A stretch of DNA of 7,614 nt. It comes from Candidatus Thorarchaeota archaeon. Its GTDB lineage: Archaea > Asgardarchaeota > Thorarchaeia > Thorarchaeales > Thorarchaeaceae. The translations under genes were made by a program, and so were the position numbers. The notes beneath the pieces were generated by a model. The model saw only the letters and a program-made list of their open reading frames with translations. It had not been told where the DNA came from and searched no databases. The stretch spans positions 1 through 7,614 of the forward strand of contig JAEORN010000163.1 in NCBI GenBank assembly GCA_016840825.1, given 5' to 3'. This document shows positions 1 through 5,677 of the stretch, in pieces; positions within the stretch are counted from its first letter, which is position 1; each line of letters starts with the position of its first letter.

Positions 1-330
1 AAACAGATGATCAATGTGGGCGGACTTAAGGCATATCCGAGAGAGATCGAAGATGTGCTCTTTGAGAATCCAAAGGTGAAGAATGCAGCTGTAGTTGGAC
101 TTCCAAGGAGTGGAGACCCATCGAATGAGTTTCCGAAAGCCTACATCATTCTCAAGGATGGAGAAACTGCTACAGAAGAGGAGATCATCGAGTGGTGTAG
201 ACCACGAATGGCCGGATACAAACGGCCAAAGGAAGTCGAATTCGTAAAAGAGCTCCCATTGAGCAATGTAGGCAAGGTACTAAGGAGAGAGCTTAGAGAG
301 GCAGAAATCAAGAAACGAGGGCTATCTTAG
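1..330 (+). CDS. AMP-forming acyl-CoA synthetase/ligase, C-terminal part (5' truncated by window edge)
   Basis: This is the last 109 codons of an ANL-superfamily adenylate-forming ligase, which activates a carboxylic acid with ATP and transfers it to CoA. The frame is open from base 1, so the gene begins upstream. The visible part matches the mobile C-terminal domain (AMP-binding_C). It starts just after the hinge, with KQMINVGGLKAYPREIEDVL-like sequence; the GG and YPREIE block is the A8 region. It ends with the A10 motif LSNVGKVLRRELRE. The Lys encoded at 274-276 (GKV) is the expected catalytic lysine for the adenylation half-reaction. The hinge-side residue is Gln where Asp or Lys is common. 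The substrate cannot be told because the N-terminal domain is missing; medium- or long-chain fatty or aryl acids are family possibilities. The gene converges on the SDR gene ending at 361, with a 30-nt gap. Confidence 0.93.
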   Translation, partial: KQMINVGGLKAYPREIEDVLFENPKVKNAAVVGLPRSGDPSNEFPKAYIILKDGETATEEEIIEWCRPRMAGYKRPKEVEFVKELPLSNVGKVLRRELREAEIKKRGLS

Positions 331-338
331 AACATCTC

Positions 339-352
339 ATCAGAATACTGAT
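339..352. terminator. Short hairpin between convergent stop codons, possible terminator
   Basis: A perfect 5-bp inverted repeat, ATCAG-AATA-CTGAT, sits in the 30-nt gap between the stop of the acyl-CoA ligase (330) and the stop of the minus-strand SDR gene (361). Its position suits a bidirectional 3' end. However, no T-tract follows on either strand, the stem is short, and archaeal termination usually depends on T-runs. This is a weak call. Confidence 0.15.
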
Positions 353-360
353 CATTGCAA

Positions 361-1380
361 CTAGATACGAAGTAATGGAAATTCCTTTGGCAAGAATCTC
401 CTGAAACCTCCACTCCATGAGGGGTCACTAGGCTGTGTCCATTCTGGAACAAATACTCTTGGTGAACCTGCGGTCTGTCCAAGTACAAGTCTGATTGCCT
501 CTCGAATTGAAAGAAGCTTCTGGGGTATCCAGTCAACAATGTCGCTATCTGTACAAACTGTTTCATTCTGTAGCCCCTCGACCAAAGGTCGGGCAATTGA
601 TGCAGGGACAGGTGTGACCAAGTCTACCCAATAGGATGAAAGTCGTGGAGAGAGAATGGGTATAGGGATGATCAATCGCTTCAACAGTCCGGATTCATGA
701 GCATAAGTTGCCATAAGGTCGTGGTATCGAAGAATCTCAGGACCACCTATGTCAAGAGTTCTCCCCTCGGTTCGCGATTCTTCAAGAAGGCCCACTAGAT
801 ATTTGATGACATTACTGATCGCTATAGGCTGACTCAGCGTACGTACCCATCTTGGTGTTGTCATAATTGGCAGTCGGTCAACAAGATATCTCATTATCTC
901 AAATGATGCACTTCCAGAGCCAACAATCATTGCAGCTCGCAATGTAGTCACAGGAATAGAACCAGATTCAAGGATTGTTCGAACCTCGATTCTTGAACGA
1001 AGATGCTTGCTAAGCTGGCCACTCTCTTCACCAAGGCCACCGAGATAGATAATTCGCTGTACTTCGCATCGTGCTGTTGCAGAAATCGTATTTTTCGCAG
1101 CCATTCGGTCAGTTGCAGCAAAATTCCCACTCCCATACATAGAGTGAATAAGATAGTAAACGACATCGACCTCGTTGCATGCATCTGCCAATGATTCGTA
1201 TTCCAATACATCTACTTTGACCGGTCGTACATTCTCAAGGCCAAACCAAGTGCACTTCTTTGCCTTTGACTCATTGCGATATGATGCCCGAACAGAGTAG
1301 CCATTCATTGAGAGAGTATGAACAAGACGTGCACCTACATAACCCGTTGCGCCTAGGACCAAGACGTCAGAAACTTTCAT
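361..1380 (-). CDS. Atypical SDR NAD(P)-binding protein (NmrA/YbjT-like)
   Basis: A 339-residue Rossmann-fold protein. The N-terminal dinucleotide motif GATGYVG (residues 10-16) follows the first beta strand. Basic residues after strand 2 (R31, R35) suggest NADP(H). Family-like blocks follow: YYLIHSM (75-81), IYLGGLG (111-117), LSKHLRSR (123-130), then GSGSASFE and the TPRWVRT...QPIAI block typical of YbjT-like proteins. The classical YxxxK pair is absent; H126 and R130 take its place. Such proteins are usually predicted oxidoreductases or redox/NAD(P)H sensors, and no substrate can be assigned. Longer relatives carry a C-terminal DUF2867 domain, for which there is no room here. ATG at 1378-1380 is the first start, with no clear Shine-Dalgarno. 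The gene lies 48 nt downstream of the GTPase stop on the same strand, so co-transcription is possible but a functional link is unproven. Confidence 0.88.
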   Translation of the reverse strand: MKVSDVLVLGATGYVGARLVHTLSMNGYSVRASYRNESKAKKCTWFGLENVRPVKVDVLEYESLADACNEVDVVYYLIHSMYGSGNFAATDRMAAKNTISATARCEVQRIIYLGGLGEESGQLSKHLRSRIEVRTILESGSIPVTTLRAAMIVGSGSASFEIMRYLVDRLPIMTTPRWVRTLSQPIAISNVIKYLVGLLEESRTEGRTLDIGGPEILRYHDLMATYAHESGLLKRLIIPIPILSPRLSSYWVDLVTPVPASIARPLVEGLQNETVCTDSDIVDWIPQKLLSIREAIRLVLGQTAGSPRVFVPEWTQPSDPSWSGGFRRFLPKEFPLLRI

Positions 1381-1428
1381 TGTTTCATGAGAATGTATCT
1401 AATGATAGAAATCTTTGCATTGCCTAAG

Positions 1429-1959
1429 TTACTCTTCATCTTGATCAAAAAGCTCGATGATTTTTCTCGTGATTATGGAGAATGTTTCGTTGACATTCTT
1501 GTTTAATAGCACCGATACCTCCAGGTAATCCATACCTAATTGCGCTGCAAGCATTTCACCTTCCTCCCTAGCAACAACACGGTCCACTGCACGGTCTGTC
1601 TTGTTGCCAATAAGAAGAGCAGCATATGGTTCCTCGAGATTTCTATCAACTTCTTGTTTCCATTCGATGACATCATTGTATGATTCCCAACTTGTCACAT
1701 CAAAAGCGATGAGCACACCTTGGGTCCCAATGTAGTAGTTGGAACGAACTCTCTCTAAGAAGTCCTGCGACCCCATATCCCAAATCTGAAGGGTTGCAAA
1801 ATTATCATCGACTTTTAGTTTCTTATATGCGAATCCTGTTCCCAAAGTAGGCGAATAGTGTTCACGAAATGTGCCAGTCGAATATCGAATGATCATACTT
1901 GTCTTTCCAACAGATGCTGAACCTACGGTTACAAGCTTCAAGAGATATGTTGGGCTCAT
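1429..1959 (-). CDS. Rab/Ras-like small GTPase with degenerate G3 and G5 motifs
   Basis: A 176-residue Ras-superfamily GTPase. Numbered from the start chosen here, the P-loop is GSASVGKTS (13-21). The switch I threonine is T38 in YSPT. G3 reads WDMGSQ (60-65), and G4 is GNKTD with N119, K120 and D122. G5 is EVSVLL (around S149) instead of the usual SAK. The stretch YYIGTQGVLIAFDVTSWESY is strongly Rab-like. The usual DTAGQ is DMGSQ: the invariant Gly of DxxG (Ras Gly60) is Ser64, and Ala59 is Gly63, while the Gln61 equivalent is kept. The C-terminus (FDQDEE) has no prenylation cysteine, so the protein is probably soluble or recruited by partners. The upstream neighbour, 72 nt away, encodes a longin-domain protein and is a likely regulator. 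I chose ATG 1957-1959 because AAAGG lies 9 nt before it; ATG 1966-1968 would touch that site. The next gene downstream is the SDR at 361-1380. Confidence 0.93.
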   Translation of the reverse strand: MSPTYLLKLVTVGSASVGKTSMIIRYSTGTFREHYSPTLGTGFAYKKLKVDDNFATLQIWDMGSQDFLERVRSNYYIGTQGVLIAFDVTSWESYNDVIEWKQEVDRNLEEPYAALLIGNKTDRAVDRVVAREEGEMLAAQLGMDYLEVSVLLNKNVNETFSIITRKIIELFDQDEE

Positions 1960-1968
1960 TTTGGTCAT

Positions 1969-1973
1969 CCTTT
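1969..1973 (-). promoter_or_regulatory. Ribosome binding site of the GTPase (decides start)
   Basis: AAAGG on the minus strand directly abuts the upstream ATG (1966-1968) but stands 9 nt before the ATG at 1957-1959. It therefore favours the shorter protein starting MSPTYLL. The match to the archaeal anti-Shine-Dalgarno sequence is short. Confidence 0.4.
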
Positions 1974-2031
1974 CTGGCGCACTGAATAATTATGTGATGG
2001 TTGCTCTGATAACCATTGCCGTGATGGAGTG

Positions 2032-3612
2032 CTAAATTATGATTTCCTTTGGAAGGGGTACGCCACGTTGTCGGGATAGAATAAGAACCGTCAATTTAGC
2101 ACCTGAGCTGATATTTGAATATTCAACCATAAAACGCATGAATGAGTCACTCCGAGACCCGACACTCCTAGATACAGGCATACCATCAATAAGAGGAATA
2201 CCTGCAGCTCCTGATATACCAACAATGAGCTCGGATCCGTAAATCGTTTGCCCACGTTCAATTAGGATATGGATTAGATCCTCTAATACACTATTATCGA
2301 TCTTCTCCAAGGGGTATGTACGATCTATTTCTACTCTAGGCCAGCTATCTGTGCCGAGCTGTTCCAACCAGAATGAAAACTCCTCTAATCCCCTCAGATC
2401 AAAAATCGAATATCGCTCTATTATTCGATTAAAGAATTTCTTTGTGAGCGCTGAGATAAAGGAGTTCAGGTTCTTTCTATCAAGGGCCGCAGAAAATTGA
2501 GCGAGTATCTTCATCCACTCACCATACATAAGCATCAATCTATTCGATTCTAGTCCTTCCAATGGTTTGAAATCGAAATCAACAAACCACTGCTCGTTCT
2601 TCAATGCGATTTGTCCAATTATCTCAGGAGCTTGTATCCTCTTCATTATAGTTCGTAAAATGTTTGTGATATCCCGAACTCCATAAATTTCTTCAGCAGA
2701 GCGTAGAGAGAAATCAAGCAATTCCTTTGCGAGAAGAATCCTTCTTTTCTCATGAGATAGGACCTCTATAACTTCATTTTCCCGGAGATAATCTAAGACT
2801 CTTAGGAGTTCTCTCTCATCATAATGACTACCCAGCTCAACTAGTATCTCCTTGACTGTTCTTCTCCCATCAATCAATCCAGCTAATCGTGGGATAATAC
2901 CCACCATTTCAGGATGCATATTCAAGAGGTCTCTTACCTCAATGGAAGTTGCCTGAGTATACCTCAGGAAATTCGTACGAGCACTCAGGAAGTCTTTGAA
3001 ACTTAACATGTTTCGAAATCGAATCACCCTTTGAGACCATAGTTTTGACATATCGACTAATATCTCGCTCTGAGATGCCCCGCTAAGTTCGCGAATTTCC
3101 TTTACACTTCTAGACCCATTGATGAATTTAATAATAGGACTGAATTCAGGAGGCAAATTATCGGGTCTATCCGTGAAGTACGGAACCCAAGAATCAGGTA
3201 TCTCTTGGAAGGATATCTTGCTTAACACTCGCTCTCCAAAAGACTCTAAGTAGACCTCAATAAAGGAATCGTCTAATTCGAATGCTTCAGCAGCTGGAAC
3301 CCAATCGAGCTCAAATTCCGCTAGCAATGAATCAAGAATCTCCACCGTGTCGTCAGAAAGCCTCCTTTTGCATACAGCAACAAGATTGGTTTCGACTCCG
3401 TGTATTATCGTAAATACTCGAGCCCCATAATCGACCTGAAAAACGGGTTCGCTTTGTTCAAAGATCTGTGCTGAAAACATATCAATCGCTGCAAAGAAAC
3501 TGGAACCCAAAACAGGGTCCATATCAAATGCGCGAGGGTCTAATTGCATATAGAATCTGGGAGCCCCGCTTTTGTCAATGATCATGATTGCTTCAAGAGA
3601 ATGACTTGCCAT
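2032..3612 (-). CDS. Longin-like domain protein with two winged-helix repeats and an unassigned C-terminal half
   Basis: A 526-residue protein without signal peptide or membrane segments. Residues about 7-104 look like a longin/roadblock-type alpha-beta domain: a first strand AIMIIDKSGAPRFY, an amphipathic helix around 35-52, strands around 57-82 (VFQVDYG, VFTIIHG, NLVAVCK) and a final long helix (88-102). Two related segments follow, about 155-201 (SPIIKFINGSRSVKEI...) and 236-287 (GIIPRLAGLIDGRRTVKEI...). Each has the 'hydrophobic-DG-R-(S/T)V-EI' pattern of small winged-helix modules. Residues about 290-420 are predicted helical and 440-526 mixed; I recognise no family there. The family logic, longin domains as GTPase platforms, and the GTPase gene 72 nt downstream suggest a GTPase regulator or effector. 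The winged helices may mediate protein rather than DNA contacts. The start at 3610-3612 is supported by GGTGA (3619-3623), 6 nt upstream. The domain calls come from reading the protein alone. Confidence 0.75.
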   Translation of the reverse strand: MASHSLEAIMIIDKSGAPRFYMQLDPRAFDMDPVLGSSFFAAIDMFSAQIFEQSEPVFQVDYGARVFTIIHGVETNLVAVCKRRLSDDTVEILDSLLAEFELDWVPAAEAFELDDSFIEVYLESFGERVLSKISFQEIPDSWVPYFTDRPDNLPPEFSPIIKFINGSRSVKEIRELSGASQSEILVDMSKLWSQRVIRFRNMLSFKDFLSARTNFLRYTQATSIEVRDLLNMHPEMVGIIPRLAGLIDGRRTVKEILVELGSHYDERELLRVLDYLRENEVIEVLSHEKRRILLAKELLDFSLRSAEEIYGVRDITNILRTIMKRIQAPEIIGQIALKNEQWFVDFDFKPLEGLESNRLMLMYGEWMKILAQFSAALDRKNLNSFISALTKKFFNRIIERYSIFDLRGLEEFSFWLEQLGTDSWPRVEIDRTYPLEKIDNSVLEDLIHILIERGQTIYGSELIVGISGAAGIPLIDGMPVSRSVGSRSDSFMRFMVEYSNISSGAKLTVLILSRQRGVPLPKEIII

Positions 3613-3618
3613 TTGGAC

Positions 3619-3623
3619 TCACC
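3619..3623 (-). promoter_or_regulatory. Ribosome binding site of the longin-domain gene
   Basis: GGTGA on the minus strand, 6 nt before the ATG at 3610-3612, matches the GGAGGTGAT archaeal consensus and fixes this start. Confidence 0.55.
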
Positions 3624-3660
3624 AACTTCAGAGTTCTTCCACAGATATTCCTACTTATCA

Positions 3661-3680
3661 AGGGAAGAATAAATATCCCT
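3661..3680 (-). promoter_or_regulatory. Probable promoter of the longin-GTPase run, TATA-like box inside an AGGGA/TCCCT dyad
   Basis: On the minus strand an A/T-rich box, ATATTTATTC (3676 to 3667), lies about 60 nt before the start of the longin-domain gene. Archaeal spacing would put transcription start near 3646, leaving a leader of about 34 nt that contains the ribosome binding site. The box is exactly bracketed by an inverted repeat, AGGGA at 3661-3665 and TCCCT at 3676-3680. A repressor could bind there, but this may be coincidence. The rest of the 3613-3718 gap shows no gene. Confidence 0.4.
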
Positions 3681-3718
3681 CGTATTAGATGGTCCTTGTC
3701 GAATCAATTTTAGTTCCT

Positions 3719-4234
3719 TCATCCATGAACTTCCTTGTGCTTCTTGCCCAATTCCACATACAGCTGGGCATTAGCTCTAAAATTCTCAATCATACCTTCA
3801 GACAGCTCCTTGACAACCTTTCCAGGTATTCCCAAGACCAAGGAGTTAGGAGGGATCTCTGTACGTTCTGTCACCACGGAACCAGCTCCAATGACACTGT
3901 TTTCACCTATTTTGGCTCCTGAAAGGACTATCGCCCCAATACCAATGACGACATTATCGCCAATCTCTGCGCCATGGATTACGCAGTTATGACCCGCAGT
4001 GACATTGTTGCCGATATCTGTGGGATTCATGAATTCACAATGAACCGTTGCATTATCCTGAATAGATGATCCACGACCAACCTTGATGTAATTCATATCA
4101 CCTCTAAGGACCGCAAATTCCCAAACACTACTGTCCTCACCAATCTCTACGTCGCCCAATAGCGATGCCCGAGGAGATACATATGCATCTGGATGTATCT
4201 TTGGTATTTTCCCATCGAATTCAAAAAGACCCAT
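3719..4234 (-). CDS. Gamma-class carbonic anhydrase-like protein (left-handed beta-helix)
   Basis: A 171-residue hexapeptide-repeat protein of the gamma carbonic anhydrase family, which hydrates CO2 to bicarbonate as a metal-containing trimer, probably in the cytoplasm. Turns such as ASLLGDVEIGEDS, NNVTAGHNCVIHGAEIGDNVVIG and GAIVLSGAKIGENSVIGAGSVV form the left-handed beta-helix. Numbered from the start used here, the three metal ligands are H65 (TVH), H82 (AGH) and H87 (IHG), with the expected 5-residue step between the last two. The conserved R44/D46 (LRGD) and Q59/D60 (IQD) are also present. The Cam-specific acidic loop is lacking, so it is closer to the CamH/YrdA type, some members of which have no measured activity. 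A C-terminal helix (ENFRANAQLYVELGKKHKE) is typical. ATG 4232-4234 was chosen because AGGTG (4244-4248) lies 9 nt upstream. A longer frame starting at 4270 would span that site and the proposed promoter. Confidence 0.93.
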   Translation of the reverse strand: MGLFEFDGKIPKIHPDAYVSPRASLLGDVEIGEDSSVWEFAVLRGDMNYIKVGRGSSIQDNATVHCEFMNPTDIGNNVTAGHNCVIHGAEIGDNVVIGIGAIVLSGAKIGENSVIGAGSVVTERTEIPPNSLVLGIPGKVVKELSEGMIENFRANAQLYVELGKKHKEVHG

Positions 4235-4243
4235 TCTGAAGAA

Positions 4244-4248
4244 CACCT
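4244..4248 (-). promoter_or_regulatory. Ribosome binding site of the carbonic anhydrase-like gene (decides start)
   Basis: AGGTG on the minus strand, 9 nt before the ATG at 4232-4234, favours the 171-aa product over a longer 183-aa reading whose extra 12 residues do not resemble the family N-terminus. Confidence 0.6.
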
Positions 4249-4270
4249 GAACTTGGAAATACTCTTGCAC

Positions 4271-4279
4271 TTTTTAGAC
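4271..4279 (-). promoter_or_regulatory. Candidate TATA-like box for the carbonic anhydrase-like gene
   Basis: The minus-strand sequence TCTAAAAAG is A/T-rich. Archaeal spacing would start transcription near 4250, just before the AGGTG ribosome binding site. Position supports it; the sequence match is only moderate. Confidence 0.3.
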
Positions 4280-4295
4280 TATTGAAAAGGCAGAC

Positions 4296-4304
4296 ATTCA
4301 TATT
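4296..4304 (+). promoter_or_regulatory. Candidate TATA-like box giving a leaderless DUF4184 transcript
   Basis: ATTCATATT is centred about 28 nt before the ATG at 4328. Archaeal TATA-to-start spacing of roughly 25 nt would place transcription start almost at the ATG. This agrees with the absence of any Shine-Dalgarno sequence before this gene. Confidence 0.3.
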
Positions 4305-4327
4305 CTTTCATCTTTCTGAAATAGCTC

Positions 4328-4900
4328 ATGCCATTCACTCTTTTCCATTACCCTTTTGGATATGGAATTTCGAAGATTAGTAAGAATCTTAGCTTGCCGG
4401 GATTACTTGTAGGGGCTGTGATTCCTGATATCGAAGTTCCAATTCTTGCGTTATTCTTTGAAGGAGTGTATCCGGATCATTTCATACTTCACAGCCTAGT
4501 AGGAGCCCTCTCAATAGGGCTAGTCCTTTCCATCCTAACCACGAGATATTTGTATACGCCATTGATTGGTTTCTTTTTCAAACTTGATAGAGATAAGCTG
4601 GCTGAAAAATGCGCGATAACTCCATATCTTGTGCTATCTGCGATTCTTGGAATCATTTCGCATTTGGGTGTTGACCTCCTTCATCATTGGTACAATCCGA
4701 TACTTTGGCCCTTCATACCTGATCCATATGCACTTGTGGGACCTTTGGTAATAGTTTTCGCAAATCTTCTAAATACAGATATCCTTACAGGGTATTTTGT
4801 AACTAACCTCTTGACACATGTCGTTATGATTCCAATATTCCTAGCGATATTAGTCAGAAACGGAGAAGATAGGTGGCAGCGAATCTGGATTGGAGATTAA
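4328..4900 (+). CDS. DUF4184/YdjM-like integral membrane protein, possible metal-dependent hydrolase
   Basis: A 190-residue polytopic membrane protein. The N-terminus MPFTLFHYPFGYG and the following AVIPDIE block match the DUF4184 pattern (MPFTxxHP... and a PD motif). Hydrophobic segments lie around residues 23-44, 54-72, 97-111, 133-152 and 155-178, suggesting about five membrane spans. Polar residues that could bind metal inside the membrane are H7, D34, H55, H112, D116 and H119; SHLGVDLLHHW (111-121) resembles the HxxxD motif of YdjM-type membrane-bound hydrolases. No substrate is known to me. ATG 4328-4330 has no Shine-Dalgarno, and a TATA-like box 24-32 nt upstream suggests a leaderless mRNA. 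It is divergent from the carbonic anhydrase-like gene and ends 3 nt from the convergent methyltransferase stop. Confidence 0.8.
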   Translation: MPFTLFHYPFGYGISKISKNLSLPGLLVGAVIPDIEVPILALFFEGVYPDHFILHSLVGALSIGLVLSILTTRYLYTPLIGFFFKLDRDKLAEKCAITPYLVLSAILGIISHLGVDLLHHWYNPILWPFIPDPYALVGPLVIVFANLLNTDILTGYFVTNLLTHVVMIPIFLAILVRNGEDRWQRIWIGD

Positions 4901-4903
4901 TGA

Positions 4904-5665
4904 CTATTTCAATGCGCGAATAACGATATTACGATCAAACTCTCTTTGGAAAGGTGATTTGGCAAAATCGGAGAAAACCTCGAAATCATTGAAACCTGCC
5001 GCAGAAAGGGATTTCTCAACAAACGGAAATGTTATTCTCAACACATCTTGAGTTTGCACAATTGGCTTTGCATCGATAGATTCCACAAGATAGGATAGCA
5101 CCAGAGTTGCTCGTTCTGTGTCACCTTGTGTATAATCTAGAAATCTGCTAAAAGTGACTTCCTCACCTGAGGGTAGTATACCGGTCTTGGACGGCATGAA
5201 ACGGATACCTTGTTCCTCAACAGCTTCAAAGTTAAGAGTCTGGAAGATGAAGACCCCTTGGTCTAACAGCATCTCATAAATTGATTGCAGCATCTGGCTG
5301 AAATTCTCCATTGATGGTAAGAGGGCCATTGAGTTGCCAAGGCAGATTATCAGACTGAATTTGTTATGATAAAGCTGAGAGACGTTTCGCATATCGCCTA
5401 CCTTGAAATCAATCCCTACGTTCTGTTCCTCTGCAAGTCTTTCAGCAGTTGAAATCATAGATTGGCTGTTATCGATTGCATGAACCATGATACCCTCTTT
5501 TGCAAGTGCTACTGCGTGTCGACCGCTACCACATGCGATATCTAGCGCTCGTATATCCTCACCTTTCTGAATTGATGATAGAATGAAGGGCATTTCCCTG
5601 TTCAATCGTGAGCTCCAATCAATTGTATTGTCATATGCCAGAGCGAATTCATCAAAAACTCCCAT
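4904..5665 (-). CDS. Class I SAM-dependent methyltransferase
   Basis: A 253-residue Rossmann-fold methyltransferase. Numbered from the ATG used here, motif I is ALDIACGSG (40-48). The acidic residue that binds the ribose is D65 (HAIDNS). The adenine-pocket motif is GDMR (90-93), and the strand 4 motif reads CLGNSMALL (108-116). CLGNS is common in small-molecule methyltransferases related to glycine/sarcosine N-methyltransferases, but the acceptor cannot be assigned. The C-terminal half (residues about 150-250) supplies extra beta strands, ending in ...FDRNIVIRALK. The start is ATG 5663-5665, with GAGGTGA (5671-5677) 5 nt upstream. A GTG at 5672-5674 lies inside that site and is rejected. The ribosome binding site overlaps the stop codon of the upstream SDR gene, so the two are probably translated from one mRNA. 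Confidence 0.9.
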   Translation of the reverse strand: MGVFDEFALAYDNTIDWSSRLNREMPFILSSIQKGEDIRALDIACGSGRHAVALAKEGIMVHAIDNSQSMISTAERLAEEQNVGIDFKVGDMRNVSQLYHNKFSLIICLGNSMALLPSMENFSQMLQSIYEMLLDQGVFIFQTLNFEAVEEQGIRFMPSKTGILPSGEEVTFSRFLDYTQGDTERATLVLSYLVESIDAKPIVQTQDVLRITFPFVEKSLSAAGFNDFEVFSDFAKSPFQREFDRNIVIRALK

Positions 5666-5670
5666 CAAAT

Positions 5671-5677
5671 TCACCTC
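5671..5677 (-). promoter_or_regulatory. Strong ribosome binding site of the methyltransferase, overlapping the SDR stop codon
   Basis: GAGGTGA on the minus strand stands 5 nt before the ATG at 5663-5665. Its first base (5677) is the last base of the SDR stop codon (5677-5679), an arrangement typical of translational coupling inside an operon. Confidence 0.75.

Noticed and set aside
327..596. Minus-strand open frame of 89 codons
   Set aside because: It lies almost wholly inside the SDR gene (361-1380) in another frame, shows no domain-like sequence and crosses the stop of the neighbouring ligase gene.
948..1211. Open frames on both strands inside the first SDR gene
   Set aside because: Composition and position mark them as shadows of the SDR frame.
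1969..2031. Possible separate promoter for the GTPase (A/T-rich ATAATTATTC near 1985-1994)
   Set aside because: The box is only about 30 nt from the start, which would place transcription start at or inside the coding region; too weak to report as a feature.
2039..2242. Plus-strand open frame of 67 codons
   Set aside because: Antisense shadow of the well-supported longin-domain gene; no ribosome binding site or recognisable protein.
3689..3992. Two overlapping plus-strand open frames
   Set aside because: Antisense to the carbonic anhydrase-like gene, whose metal ligands and repeats are clear on the other strand; their proteins look random.
4235..4270. Twelve-residue N-terminal extension of the carbonic anhydrase-like protein
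   Set aside because: It would run through the AGGTG ribosome binding site and proposed transcription start, and the sequence does not match the family.
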